A stretch of DNA of 64,000 bases from Nocardia grenadensis NBRC 108939 (GCF_001613445.1 NZ_BDCJ01000005.1:1-64000); one strand, 5' to 3'. Counted from the stretch's first letter, positions 25,061-33,354 are shown. A program made the numbers and translations. Notes: a model not told the origin generated them from the letters alone.

Positions 25061-25918
25061 TCAGGCGGGTTTGCGGACGTGTACGGCGAACATGGTCACC
25101 GAGAGGTGGATATCACCGGCCGCCGCACCCCGGGCCAGATCGGCGAGGAGTTTCTCGCGTTCGGCCTCGGTGATCACCCGCCGGGCCACTGCCATGGCGG
25201 AGATCCGGCTGACCAGCGCCCCGGCTCCGGCCGAACGGTTCTGGATCAGCGCCTGCGAGCCGGTGCTCGCCACCTCCAGTCCGGCCGCGGTAAGCAGACC
25301 CGCCAGCCTGCGGCCCGAGTACGGGTTGGTCGTCGCCGCGACGAGGGTGTCCACGACCTCGCGGACCACGCGATGCTCGCCGGGGTGCACGATGGCCGAA
25401 CCCCAGTCGGCGTCCATCACCACGGCCCGGCCGCCGGGACGCAGGACCCGGGCGATTTCGCGCGCGGCCCGGGCCGGCGCGGTCAGATGCTGGAATACGC
25501 GCTCGCACAGCACGGCGTCGAAGGTGGCGGATCCGAATGGGATGCCGTAGGCGTCACCGGAATGGAAGGTGGCCGACGAATGCGCCTCGGCGGCGCGCGC
25601 GACGGCCGCGGCGAGCAGGTGCGGATCGGGTTCCACACCCGCCGCCGAACCGGTGGGCCCCACCGCGTCGGCGAAGGTGATCACCTCCGATCCGGTACCG
25701 GAGCCGATATCGACCGCGTGCTCGCCCGGCCGCAGCGCCAAGGCCTCGTGTGCCCAGTCGCGTAGCCGGGTGAGTCCCGGAAGGGTGGCCTGTAGATCGC
25801 GGATATCGACCAGTTGGTCCTGGCCCGCGGCATCGAAACGGTCGGGGCGTAACCCGAAACTGTCCATGGGTCCGTGTCCATCCAGTGTGGTGGGTGGCTT
25901 TGTCGCCGTGTCTGGCAT
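25061..25918 (-). CDS. SAM-dependent class I methyltransferase
   Basis: A 285-aa methyltransferase. Motif I AVDIGSGTGSEV (about 65-76) binds SAM, motif II region is AAGVEPD, motif IV is FDAVLCERVFQHL, and motif post-IV is VLRPGGRAVVMDADWG. This is the UbiE/Coq5-like methyltransf_11 type. The substrate is unknown. The ATG at 25918 has TAGGCT seven bases upstream, so it is likely leaderless. It is divergent from the HhH-GPD gene. Confidence 0.82.
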   Translation of the reverse strand: MPDTATKPPTTLDGHGPMDSFGLRPDRFDAAGQDQLVDIRDLQATLPGLTRLRDWAHEALALRPGEHAVDIGSGTGSEVITFADAVGPTGSAAGVEPDPHLLAAAVARAAEAHSSATFHSGDAYGIPFGSATFDAVLCERVFQHLTAPARAAREIARVLRPGGRAVVMDADWGSAIVHPGEHRVVREVVDTLVAATTNPYSGRRLAGLLTAAGLEVASTGSQALIQNRSAGAGALVSRISAMAVARRVITEAEREKLLADLARGAAAGDIHLSVTMFAVHVRKPA

Positions 25919-25925
25919 GGGGGCG

Positions 25926-25931
25926 AGCCTA
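25926..25931 (-). promoter_or_regulatory. -10 element, leaderless promoter of the methyltransferase
   Basis: Minus strand TAGGCT, seven bases, then ATG at 25918. Confidence 0.5.
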
Positions 25932-25991
25932 GCGGAGAGCGGCGCGTCGCCCGTGGGATCATCGCTGGTAGTCCAGAGTGAGGAGCAGGGC

Positions 25992-26564
25992 ATGGCCAAG
26001 TTGTGTCTGGCACAGGAACCCGAGGCCGACGAGTTGCTCTCGGAGAGCTCTCTGGCGCTGCTGATCGGGATGCTCCTGGACCAACAGTATCCGCTCGAGC
26101 ATGCGTTTAGGGGCCCCAAAAAGCTCGCCGACCGGATGGGCGGACTGGATATCCACGCGATCGCGGCCGCGGACCAGGCCGAGTTCGAGGAGCTGGCCGC
26201 GACCCCGCCCGCCATCCACCGCTACGGCCGGTCCATGGCCCGGCGGATCCAGGACCTCGCCCGCTACGTGATCGAACACTACGACGGGGATGTGGCCGCG
26301 ATCTGGACCGTCGGCGACCCCGACGGCAGCGAAGTACTGAAGCGGTTGAAGGCGCTGCCCGGGTACGGCGACCAGAAGGCCCGCATCTTCCTGGCGCTGC
26401 TCGGTAAGCAGCTGGGGGTGCGGCCGGCCGGGTGGGAAGCGGCTGCCGGGGACTACGCCGAACCGGGTTCGCGACGCTCGGCGGCCGATATCGTCGACGG
26501 TGAGACCTTGCTAGAGGTGCGCGCTTTCAAGAAGCAGATGAAGGCCGCCGCCAAGCAGAAGTGA
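25992..26564 (+). CDS. HhH-GPD-type base excision DNA repair protein
   Basis: A 190-aa protein of the actinobacterial HhH-GPD family (TIGR03252-like). LLIGMLLDQQYPLEHAF opens the helical domain, and the hairpin-helix-hairpin is LKALPGYGDQKARIFLALLGKQLG. No Fe-S cysteine set is present at the C-terminus, unlike MutY/Nth. A DNA glycosylase role is inferred from the fold. The ATG is preceded by GAGGAG. The C-terminus is Lys-rich. Confidence 0.82.
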   Translation: MAKLCLAQEPEADELLSESSLALLIGMLLDQQYPLEHAFRGPKKLADRMGGLDIHAIAAADQAEFEELAATPPAIHRYGRSMARRIQDLARYVIEHYDGDVAAIWTVGDPDGSEVLKRLKALPGYGDQKARIFLALLGKQLGVRPAGWEAAAGDYAEPGSRRSAADIVDGETLLEVRAFKKQMKAAAKQK

Positions 26565-26584
26565 CCTGTCCTCCGGCGGGCGGG

Positions 26585-27289
26585 TCAGCGGACCCGCGCC
26601 AGCCTGGTGAGTTCGGCGGCCAGCTCGGATTCGCCGACCGGGGTCAGCGCCAGATGGCTGCCGGCGGCCAGTAGATAACGGCCGTCGCCGGTGAAATCCA
26701 GCCAGGTGCGGTGTACGGGTGGCGGTGACATGGGATCCTCCGGGGCCACCGCGACCGTGAAGAAGCCCCGCGCGTCGATGGGCCGGTGCAGGATCTCGCG
26801 CAGCCGTTCGGCCCGGCTCGGCTGTCGCCGGCCCGGATCCGGGCAGAGGACGGCCTCCCGTGGTTCCCGCATGGCCGGAAGGGTTCCGGGCGCGGCCGGA
26901 CCGAGCGCGGTGGCGAGGTGTTTACCGATATTCCGGGCATGACAGGCCGTGACGCTGACCCGCCCCGAATGCGCGCGGATCACCGCGCCCCAGTTCCCGA
27001 AAGCGACGGCGAGCGCGAGGATCGGGTCGGGGCGGCGCCGGTCGCCATCGAACTCGTCGCCGAAGACGGTCACCCTCGTGACATCGGTGCGGGCGAGGAA
27101 GCGCAGCGTACCAGTGAGATCGGCATCGTGGTTGGGTGGAAACCGGGAGTCCAGTTCCAACGCGGCCCGCGCACTCTCGGTGCCGACGGTGGCCCGGGGA
27201 GCCAGGTCTATCGGGTGGGGCCGCCGGTCGAGCCCGGTCTCGGTCTGCCAGATATGACCGAACTCGTCCGGCGTGAACACCCAGTCCAT
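26585..27289 (-). CDS. EspG family type VII secretion chaperone
   Basis: A 234-aa cytoplasmic protein of the EspG family, which binds PE-PPE-type substrates and keeps them soluble until secretion. The opening WVFTPDEFGHIWQTETGLDRRPHP and the closing ARGFFTVAVAP with TWLDFTGDGRYLL match the family pattern. The ATG overlaps the upstream PPE-like stop (TGATG), so chaperone and substrate are co-translated. No ESX membrane components (EccB/C/D/E, MycP) are in the window, so the secretion machine must be elsewhere. Confidence 0.8.
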   Translation of the reverse strand: MDWVFTPDEFGHIWQTETGLDRRPHPIDLAPRATVGTESARAALELDSRFPPNHDADLTGTLRFLARTDVTRVTVFGDEFDGDRRRPDPILALAVAFGNWGAVIRAHSGRVSVTACHARNIGKHLATALGPAAPGTLPAMREPREAVLCPDPGRRQPSRAERLREILHRPIDARGFFTVAVAPEDPMSPPPVHRTWLDFTGDGRYLLAAGSHLALTPVGESELAAELTRLARVR

Positions 27290-29103
27290 CAGCGGTTCCC
27301 GTCACCCGGTCGCGTTCTGTCCGGGTCCTCGGTCCCGGTGTATTCACCGAAAACCGGCGGAACGGCGGGCGGGGTAGCGGTCAGCTGCTCGTTCGGCCTG
27401 TGTAGGTAGTCCGGACTGCTGCGTTCGCCCTCGGGTGCGCGTGCCGGCAACGGTCCGGGGGCGGCCGGCAGCGGGAAGCCGCTCGGTCGCACCGTCCGCG
27501 TCCAGGGGTGTTCGGAGCGCTGAGAGATCCCCGGTTCCGTCCCGGTGCCCGGGGAAGCGACTGATTCCCCGGCCGCTTCGGTGGTTGGGCGGGAGAGGAC
27601 CGAGCGGGCTATCTGTTCGCTCTGGCCGGGACGTTGGGCGGCCGATGCGCCTGCGTCGGCATCGGGTGGGGTGGGGGACCGGGGGGCGGACGGTATCGCC
27701 GAGTTGGCCGGGCCGGGCCGGTGGCCGCCGTGCGGTGCGGCCTGGGCGCTGTCGGCGCGGCCGGCCGTTTCCGCCGGACTCCACCCGGCCACCGCCGCGG
27801 GCGCTCGCGGCGGTGTCGGCGCGGAAGCGGGGCTCGGGTCGCCGCGGTCCGGAAGGGCCGTCTGCTGCGGTATCGGGCCCGGCGCCCGGGGCACAGCGGT
27901 GGTTCCGGTGCTGCTGTCGGCGGCGAGGTGATCCACGGTGGACAGCGTGGCCGGGGCGGTGGCGGTCGCCACCGTGCCCGCTGAACCGGCAGCATGGCTT
28001 GCCGGCGGGGGGTCGGAAGGATTGCCCGCTGCGTCGGAAGACAGCGCTGCTGTATCGGAAGGCGGCATTGCCGTATCGGGAAGTGGTGCCGGCGCAGCGG
28101 GAGGCTTTGCCGGTGTATTCGTCGGTGCCGCTGGTGTATCGGAAGGCGGCATTGCCGTATCGGGAAGCGGCGCCGGTGCATCGGGAGAGGACTCGGGTCC
28201 ATCGGCAGCCGGCGCCGATGCCGTGGGAGAAGGAGCCGGTGCCGCGGTTTCGGCGGCCGACCGCGGTGTTGCCGGTGAATGGTCGCTTTCTCCGCCGCGT
28301 AGAGCGGTGGGGGATCCGGGATCTGGATCGGGGTGTTCCGAATCGGGCTCGCGGGCAGGATCTTTCGGGGTGTCGTCCGGCGCGGGCGCCGGGCTCGCCG
28401 ATCGCGGCGGGTCGGGTGCCTCCGCGGAGGGGGTGCGGCCGCGCTGGGATTCCGCGGCCGGCGGCGCCGCGGGTGTGTCCGGCCGTGCCGGTGCCGGTGC
28501 CCCCGCGGTGGTCGGCTCGTCTGCCGGAGCCCGGTCCCCCGGCGCAAAGAAGCGGGGAACGGCGTCGCCGCTGGCCGGGATCGTCGGGTTGTACCCGAAG
28601 GTCATGGCGTCCTGGGCCTCGGCCGTCAGGGTCGCCGCGGCGGTGTTGTAGGCCGTGCGCCGCTGTGCTCCGGCGGCGGCTTCGACGGCCGGGTCCGGAT
28701 CCGGTAGGTAGGGGCTCGGGGGTGGCGGGATCGCCGCGCGAACGGATTCGGCGGCGGTGGAATCGGCCGCGAGCAACTGTTCGACGACGCGGCAGACCGC
28801 GACGGCGTCGTCGCCGGTACGGACGAACGCGGCCGCGGCCCGGGCGGCGGCCACCGCCGCGAGACCCGACCAGTCCCCGGAGAACCGGGTGAGATCGCGT
28901 GCGAATTCGTCGAATGCCGTTTCTACCGCGCTCGCGGTGTATCCCCACGTATCGGCGAGACGGCTCAGTTCGGCCGGCGCCAGTTCTTCGCGTACCAGGT
29001 CCCAGATCTGCTGGTGGGTGTACGCACCGAATACTTCACGGTCGGGTACGTAGGCCGGGTCTGTGCCCGCCCCCGCGGTGCCCGGTTGCCCCTGCTGTGC
29101 CAC
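27289..29103 (-). CDS. PPE/WXG-like type VII secretion substrate with long Pro/Ala-rich tail
   Basis: A 604-aa protein. Residues 1-150 are helical and contain a W-x-G turn (FSGDWSGLAAV), placed as in WXG100/PPE helical hairpins. From about residue 150 the chain is Pro/Ala/Ser/Thr-rich and probably unstructured. It contains a 28-residue direct repeat around APLPDTAMPPSDT, whose DNA copies begin near 28046 and 28129. The GTG at 29103 is chosen for GAGGGGG 7 nt upstream; a GTG at 29136 is the alternative. The downstream espG overlap and upstream helical gene argue for a PE/PPE-EspG-type cassette. Confidence 0.65.
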   Translation of the reverse strand: MAQQGQPGTAGAGTDPAYVPDREVFGAYTHQQIWDLVREELAPAELSRLADTWGYTASAVETAFDEFARDLTRFSGDWSGLAAVAAARAAAAFVRTGDDAVAVCRVVEQLLAADSTAAESVRAAIPPPPSPYLPDPDPAVEAAAGAQRRTAYNTAAATLTAEAQDAMTFGYNPTIPASGDAVPRFFAPGDRAPADEPTTAGAPAPARPDTPAAPPAAESQRGRTPSAEAPDPPRSASPAPAPDDTPKDPAREPDSEHPDPDPGSPTALRGGESDHSPATPRSAAETAAPAPSPTASAPAADGPESSPDAPAPLPDTAMPPSDTPAAPTNTPAKPPAAPAPLPDTAMPPSDTAALSSDAAGNPSDPPPASHAAGSAGTVATATAPATLSTVDHLAADSSTGTTAVPRAPGPIPQQTALPDRGDPSPASAPTPPRAPAAVAGWSPAETAGRADSAQAAPHGGHRPGPANSAIPSAPRSPTPPDADAGASAAQRPGQSEQIARSVLSRPTTEAAGESVASPGTGTEPGISQRSEHPWTRTVRPSGFPLPAAPGPLPARAPEGERSSPDYLHRPNEQLTATPPAVPPVFGEYTGTEDPDRTRPGDGNR

Positions 29104-29207
29104 TGTCGGCCCCCTCGGTTGCGCGATCCGGCGCACCGTTCCGATGCATCGGGCCGCATGGTTTCAATTTTCCTGCACCCCTGAGTAATTGGACATACTG
29201 CCGCATC

Positions 29208-29582
29208 TCAGGTGGTATCCGCCACCGTGCGGGTGAGGGCCGCGCTGTTGGCGGCATCGGCCTCGCGAAAGAGTGCGGCGGCCGCCAGATAGGCGGCCTT
29301 GTGTCGCAGTGCCGTCTGTTCGAAAGCGGTGAGAGTGTCCAGGTACTCCTGGCCCTTCGCGGCGAAACCCCGCGTCAGCGCACGGCCCGACGGCAGCTCC
29401 GGAAACCCCCGCACGTCGGTGAGGGCGGCCGCGTCCACCCGTGCCTGCCGTATTCGCTCCGCGAGCCGGTCGCACGATTCGGCCAGGCCGCGCGCGGCCG
29501 CTTCGGACATATGGAACTCTCCGGCCCGCGCCGCCTCGTACAGGCGGACGGCGGCCGATCGACCCAGATCTGGTACGGGCAT
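29208..29582 (-). CDS. Small helical ESX-type protein (PE/WXG100-like partner)
   Basis: A 124-aa, almost wholly helical protein: LYEAARAGEFHMSEAAARGLAE, then a turn around DVRGFPELPSGRAL, then a second long helix KGQEYLDTLTAFEQTALRHK. Two helices with a Gly/Pro turn are typical of the ESX substrate fold, though no W-x-G is present. It is the first gene of the three-gene unit ending in espG. The ATG is chosen at 29582; the open frame upstream (to 29840) crosses the 24-bp repeat region and looks non-coding. Function inferred mainly from context. Confidence 0.6.
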   Translation of the reverse strand: MPVPDLGRSAAVRLYEAARAGEFHMSEAAARGLAESCDRLAERIRQARVDAAALTDVRGFPELPSGRALTRGFAAKGQEYLDTLTAFEQTALRHKAAYLAAAALFREADAANSAALTRTVADTT

Positions 29583-29727
29583 CGTCTTCCCCCTTCGGAC
29601 TCCCCACCGTCGGCTCGGAGCATAGCAGCGGAAAATGCCGTGTACCAGGGTCTTCGCGATTCGCCGGGCGCGCCTTCGGAAGCGTGGGCGGTGTGACGAC
29701 CCGAACAGCGCGCCCGGCTGCCCGCGG

Positions 29728-29875
29728 TTCCGATTGTCCGCCGGTCCACGGCGGATATTCTCCGCCGATCTCCGGGGAATATTTCCCGCACAGCGGCGGA
29801 GAATATTCTCCGGGTGTCGACGGGAAATGGCGGAGACCAACTATGGTCTTATTTCCCGGACGATAACGGAGAATT
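29728..29875. repeat. 24-bp-period palindromic repeats between the ESX-type operon and the leader peptide
   Basis: About six diverged 24-bp units. Palindromes sit at one per period: CGGCGGATATTCTCCGCCG (29749-29767), CGGGGAATATTTCCCG (29773-29788) and the perfect CGGAGAATATTCTCCG (29797-29812). A longer interrupted hairpin with GGGAAAT/ATTTCCC and AGACC/GGTCT arms covers 29822-29857. The rest of 29583-30067 has no supported gene. Confidence 0.7.
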
Positions 29876-30067
29876 CGATCGGGCCGCGTTTCGAATTCAC
29901 CGCGGCCCGGGTGCGAGGCCGATACCACACCGTGGGGCCGTCGAGAATGACTGTGCACGATCGGAAGGCGCCGAGGGCGGGCCGGAAATATGGGGTCGAG
30001 CAGGGCGAACGCGCGGGCCGGTGAGATGAAGATCGCCGAAACCTTGGTGTTGCGCCCGGGGAGATGT

Positions 30068-30073
30068 TAATTT
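30068..30073 (+). promoter_or_regulatory. -10 element, leaderless promoter of the leader peptide
   Basis: TAATTT followed by seven AT-rich bases and the ATG at 30081. The local AT-richness stands out in this genome. Confidence 0.65.
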
Positions 30074-30080
30074 ATTTGTT

Positions 30081-30188
30081 ATGTCTACCAGCAGCGCCGA
30101 CTCGCGGAAGGTCACCTATGTGACCGCCGCTCTGGGTCTGCGCCTGCCCCTCACTCGCGAGTTGTGTTGCCGCCGTTGCCGCGGTTGA
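30081..30188 (+). CDS. Polycysteine leader peptide (35 aa), probable cysteine attenuator
   Basis: An ORF of 35 codons starting MSTSSADSRK and ending RLPLTRELCCRRCRG, with codons TGT TGC CGC CGT TGC close to the stop. The start is leaderless. In mycobacteria, leaderless short ORFs with Cys codons near their end act as cysteine-responsive attenuators: ribosome stalling on scarce Cys-tRNA changes the downstream mRNA fold. Here the next gene, 80 nt on, is a ROK regulator, and alternative hairpins lie between. The assignment rests on sequence pattern and known precedent. The peptide is too short for ordinary gene finders. Confidence 0.7.
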   Translation: MSTSSADSRKVTYVTAALGLRLPLTRELCCRRCRG

Positions 30189-30268
30189 GCGATTTGGATC
30201 TCCCAGCCGCCTCGTTTCTGTTGTAGGCATATCCCGTTTCGCGGGAGATATTCATCGAGGAAATTCAT
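30189..30268 (+). promoter_or_regulatory. Attenuator region with mutually exclusive hairpins and the ROK gene RBS
   Basis: ATCTCCC (30198-30204) can pair with GGGAGAT (30243-30249). The nearer TCCCG (30232-30236) competes for the same 3' strand through CGGGA (30242-30246). The RBS GAGGAA is at 30257-30262, 6 nt before the ATG. A ribosome stalled on the leader Cys codons would cover or free the first arm. Pairing is read from the sequence; the switching is inference. Confidence 0.5.
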
Positions 30269-31546
30269 ATGGCTGTCCGCACCGCCGAACGCACCGCGTC
30301 GCAGGCTTCCACTGTTCGTACCCGAGTTCCTCGTCCGGTCGTCGCCCCTGATCTGCGGTTATCGGACAATCCCGCCGCGGCCGTGCTCCGGGCCGCCACC
30401 ACCGGAGCGGTCTTCCGGGACAAGACCGCACGGGCCACCGGACTGAGCATCGCCACCGTCAATCGCCAGGTGTCCTCGCTGCTCACCGCCGGTCTGCTGC
30501 GCGAGCGCGCCGATCTGACCGCTTCCGGCGCGGTCGGCCGGCCCCGGGTACCGTTCGAGGTGGACCACGACACGTTCGGAACCCTCGGTGTGCACATCGG
30601 CGCGGCGTCCACCCGGATCGTGGTCTCGGATCTGCGCGGCCGGATCCTCGGCGGACTCACCATCGCCACCCCGCAGACCGGCCAGGAGTTCGCGGTGAAA
30701 ACCGTCGCGCACAGCGCGAAATCCTTTCTGCAGCGCTGGTACCGGCGTACCCCGTTATGGGTGGGCGTCGCGATCGGCGGCCGGGTGGATCCCGGTACCG
30801 GTATCGTCGATCACCCGAAACTGGGTTGGCAGGCCGCGCCGGTGGGCGCGGTGTTCAGCGAGGTTCTCGGTCTCCCGGTGACGATCGCCCCGCACGTCGA
30901 GGCCATGGCCGCTTCGGAACTGCTGCTACCGGGCGTGAGCCAGGACGCGGCGGAGGATGCCGGCCCGGCCGCGCACGGTAGCAGTCTCTATTTCTATGTC
31001 CGGGAGACCGCCGGTATCTCGGTGACCCTGGACGGCCGGGTGCATACGCCGAGCAACGGTCCAGGTTCGATAGCGCATCTGCCCACCGGTTCCGAGGTCG
31101 AATGCTCGTGCGGTCGGCGCGGCTGCTTGGAGGCGACCGTCGGCGACCGTGGGCTGCACGCCCGCGCCGTCGGACGGGGAATCATTCCCGCGCACAACGG
31201 CAAAGCCAGCTCGAGCATTGCCGACCTCTACCGGGCCGCGGCGCGCGGTTCCGAACCGGCCCGCGAACTGCTGGCGGAACGGGCCACCGTGCTCGGGCGG
31301 ACAGTGGCACTGGTCCGGGACATGCTGAACCCCGACCGGGTGGTGCTCGGTGGGCAGGCGTTCACGACCTACCGGCCCGGTCTCGCGCATGTGGCGCGTG
31401 CCTTCAATGAATCCACGATGCTGCCGCCCACGGATATCCGGGTCACCGGGTACGCCTCGAAGGTGCAGGAGTTCGCGGCCGTCGTCACCTCGCTGAGCGC
31501 GCTGTACGCCGATCCGCTCGCCGCGCTGCGCCGGGTCACGGCATGA
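30269..31546 (+). CDS. ROK family transcriptional regulator, possible sulfur-metabolism regulator
   Basis: A 425-aa ROK repressor/activator. A winged helix lies at about residues 30-95 (TARATGLSIATVNRQVSSLL, wing GAVGRPRVPFEV), followed by a sugar-kinase-like domain with GVAIGGRVDPGTG. The zinc motif is CSCGRRGCLE (about 275-284), preceded by its His. The kinase Asn-Asp pair is not kept, so it is a regulator rather than an enzyme. Corynebacterial CysR and SsuR, which control sulfur assimilation, are ROK proteins, and the polycysteine leader upstream suggests a similar role. Mycobacterial Rv0485, a ROK regulator of a PE/PPE pair, is another comparison given the neighbouring ESX-type genes. Confidence 0.8.
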   Translation: MAVRTAERTASQASTVRTRVPRPVVAPDLRLSDNPAAAVLRAATTGAVFRDKTARATGLSIATVNRQVSSLLTAGLLRERADLTASGAVGRPRVPFEVDHDTFGTLGVHIGAASTRIVVSDLRGRILGGLTIATPQTGQEFAVKTVAHSAKSFLQRWYRRTPLWVGVAIGGRVDPGTGIVDHPKLGWQAAPVGAVFSEVLGLPVTIAPHVEAMAASELLLPGVSQDAAEDAGPAAHGSSLYFYVRETAGISVTLDGRVHTPSNGPGSIAHLPTGSEVECSCGRRGCLEATVGDRGLHARAVGRGIIPAHNGKASSSIADLYRAAARGSEPARELLAERATVLGRTVALVRDMLNPDRVVLGGQAFTTYRPGLAHVARAFNESTMLPPTDIRVTGYASKVQEFAAVVTSLSALYADPLAALRRVTA

Positions 31547-31607
31547 GCGAGTCGGGCCCGGAGACGGTAGCGCAGCGTAACCACGTAGGGCCCTCGCTCA
31601 TGCCCGG
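31537..31607. repeat. Third copy of the REP-like element
   Basis: It begins CACGGCATGAGCGAGTCGGG over the ROK stop codon, contains GGTAGCGCAGCGT as at 13.8 kb, and ends GGGCCCTCGCTCATGCC. The ends CATGAGCGA and TCGCTCATG are exact inverse repeats. Confidence 0.75.
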
Positions 31608-31640
31608 TGAAAGCAGCATGAGGCGCTAGCGTCCCGACAT

Positions 31641-31670
31641 ACCCCGTGCGGCATTCGCCGCACGGGGTTT
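31641..31670. terminator. Terminator between convergent ROK and DUF2207 genes
   Basis: A perfect 12-bp stem ACCCCGTGCGGC / ATTC / GCCGCACGGGGT followed by TT on the plus strand. Confidence 0.85.
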
Positions 31671-31674
31671 CCCG

Positions 31675-33282
31675 TTATTTCGCGGGAAACAGCGATTCGA
31701 TCGCGGTGATGAAATACGGGAAGTGCACGGCGAACCGGTGCAGGTCCCGGTCGCCTTCGAAGCCGCCGAACCAGTACAGCCCGGGATCGTCGTCCGCGGA
31801 GGGGTCGATATCGCGGAAGGTGCGGACCCAGTTGTCGGCTCGGCTCCAGACCACCATGTAGGGCAGACCGCGGGAGAATACGAGTTCGCGGTCGCCGGGC
31901 GGGATCTGCCGGCTGGTGACCTGTTCCAGACCCCGCTGCAATCCGCGGACTTGCGCGGTCAGCGTCCGGCCGAAGGCGGTGCGCACCGGCAGGAACCGCT
32001 GGGCCGCGAGTAGTGCGCCACCGCCCAGTGCGATTGCCACACCCACCAGGGCGTGTCCGGCCAGCAGGGCGGCGAGGACGGTCACCGCGGCGCCGAGGAC
32101 GATCAGGCCGCCGCCCAGCCACAGCGGGATCCGGCGCCGGACAGGGTCGATGAAGGCACCGCGGTCGACGGCGTCGGTGACCATGGCCCGGCGCAGCGGT
32201 TCGGTGGGCAGGCGGCCCGGTGCGGCGAGTTCGGCCATGGTGACCGCGTCGGTGCCGGGCGGCAGCAGCGCGTCGTAGACGGTCCGCTCGTAGGCGCGCA
32301 GCTGGTCGTCGCCCGGATTCACGCGGGTCAGTCGCCATTGGGTCTCGCCGATGCGGGAGATCCACAGATAGTTGCGGACCGCGAGATCCACCACTGTGGC
32401 GGCGATATCGGTCGGGTCGGAGTGACCGTCGAGCAGGACGCCGGCCTCACCCGGCAGGATGCCGGCCGGGGAACTGAAGTGGGTCCGCCCACCGCTGCGC
32501 ACCAGCGGCTCCATCGGCTCGGCGGGGACGGACTGCCGGCGCACCCAGAAGATATAGGCGGCCAGCGCCACGAGGGCGGCCACCAGCAGGCCGAATGCCA
32601 TGAGCACGGGTCCGGTCACGGCGAACGGTGAATCGCCGGGGCCGGTGATATCGGCGTTCGGCGGTACGGTGCCCGGCGGAATCTGCAGGGTCAGGTCGAC
32701 CGATTCGCCCTTGCGCAGATTCGTCTGGTCCAGGTACATGACACCGTCCGGTTCGACCCGGACCTGGGCGCAGGGCCGGGTGTTGCCGATCGGGCCCAGC
32801 AGGCATTCCACGATGCCCATCTCGAAACTGGGGCTGATGAGCGAGGCATGGATCTCGGCGAGATCGACATTGAGCACGCCGAACCAGCGGAAGACCTGAC
32901 TGCCCTCGGCATCACTGACCGTGTTGCGTACCGAATAGCGGACCGTGGTCTCCCCGGGGCCCGCGTCCACGGTGAACAGATCGTCGGCGATCGTCGCGCT
33001 GCCCGGGCCGCTGGTCTCGATATCGGTGACCGCGAACCGGCGTTCGGAGTCCTCGCTGATCTGCACCCGCAGCGGCAACGTCATGGTGAACTGTTCGCCG
33101 GGCGGAACCGTCACGCGCTCGGTCACTTCGAGGATGCCCTCGCGGTTCAACGTCATATCCAGATACAGGATCGAACCGGCCGGCTCCTGGGCCCGGGCCG
33201 CCGGTGCGCTCGTCCCGAAAACAGCGAGTAATCCGGTCAGTGCCAGCAGCAGCGCGAGCGCACCCCCCCGAAATGTGAGCAT
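31675..33282 (-). CDS. DUF2207 domain membrane protein
   Basis: A 535-aa protein. A signal peptide (residues 1-32, ending PAARAQEP) leads into the extracytoplasmic DUF2207 beta-rich domain (ILYLDMTLNREGILEVTERVTV onward). A TM helix follows near 250 (FGLLVAALVALAAYIFWV), then a cytoplasmic part with two more TM segments near 390-425 and a C-terminal domain containing GLYWFGGFEGD. Function unknown; common in actinobacteria. The ATG at 33282 is chosen for the signal peptide. The frame is open a further 124 codons upstream, but that stretch is a tnpB relic. Confidence 0.85.
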   Translation of the reverse strand: MLTFRGGALALLLALTGLLAVFGTSAPAARAQEPAGSILYLDMTLNREGILEVTERVTVPPGEQFTMTLPLRVQISEDSERRFAVTDIETSGPGSATIADDLFTVDAGPGETTVRYSVRNTVSDAEGSQVFRWFGVLNVDLAEIHASLISPSFEMGIVECLLGPIGNTRPCAQVRVEPDGVMYLDQTNLRKGESVDLTLQIPPGTVPPNADITGPGDSPFAVTGPVLMAFGLLVAALVALAAYIFWVRRQSVPAEPMEPLVRSGGRTHFSSPAGILPGEAGVLLDGHSDPTDIAATVVDLAVRNYLWISRIGETQWRLTRVNPGDDQLRAYERTVYDALLPPGTDAVTMAELAAPGRLPTEPLRRAMVTDAVDRGAFIDPVRRRIPLWLGGGLIVLGAAVTVLAALLAGHALVGVAIALGGGALLAAQRFLPVRTAFGRTLTAQVRGLQRGLEQVTSRQIPPGDRELVFSRGLPYMVVWSRADNWVRTFRDIDPSADDDPGLYWFGGFEGDRDLHRFAVHFPYFITAIESLFPAK

Positions 33283-33305
33283 GACTCGTAACCTTACAAC
33301 GCGTC

Positions 33306-33326
33306 CGATAACTCGATGAGTTATCG
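33306..33326. other. Perfect inverted repeat upstream of DUF2207 / beside the tnpB relic
   Basis: CGATAACTC-GAT-GAGTTATCG, 9-bp arms and 3-nt loop. It could be an operator 24-44 nt upstream of DUF2207 or part of the right end of the decayed IS element. A second hairpin, CGCCC/GGGCG, lies at about 33331-33345, as often seen after tnpB. Confidence 0.5.
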
Positions 33327-33354
33327 AACGCCGCCCTTCTCGGGCGTCCTGGGC

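Noticed and set aside
27435..28892. 485-codon plus-strand frame opposite the PPE-like gene
   Set aside because: Antisense of a Pro/Ala-rich low-complexity region.
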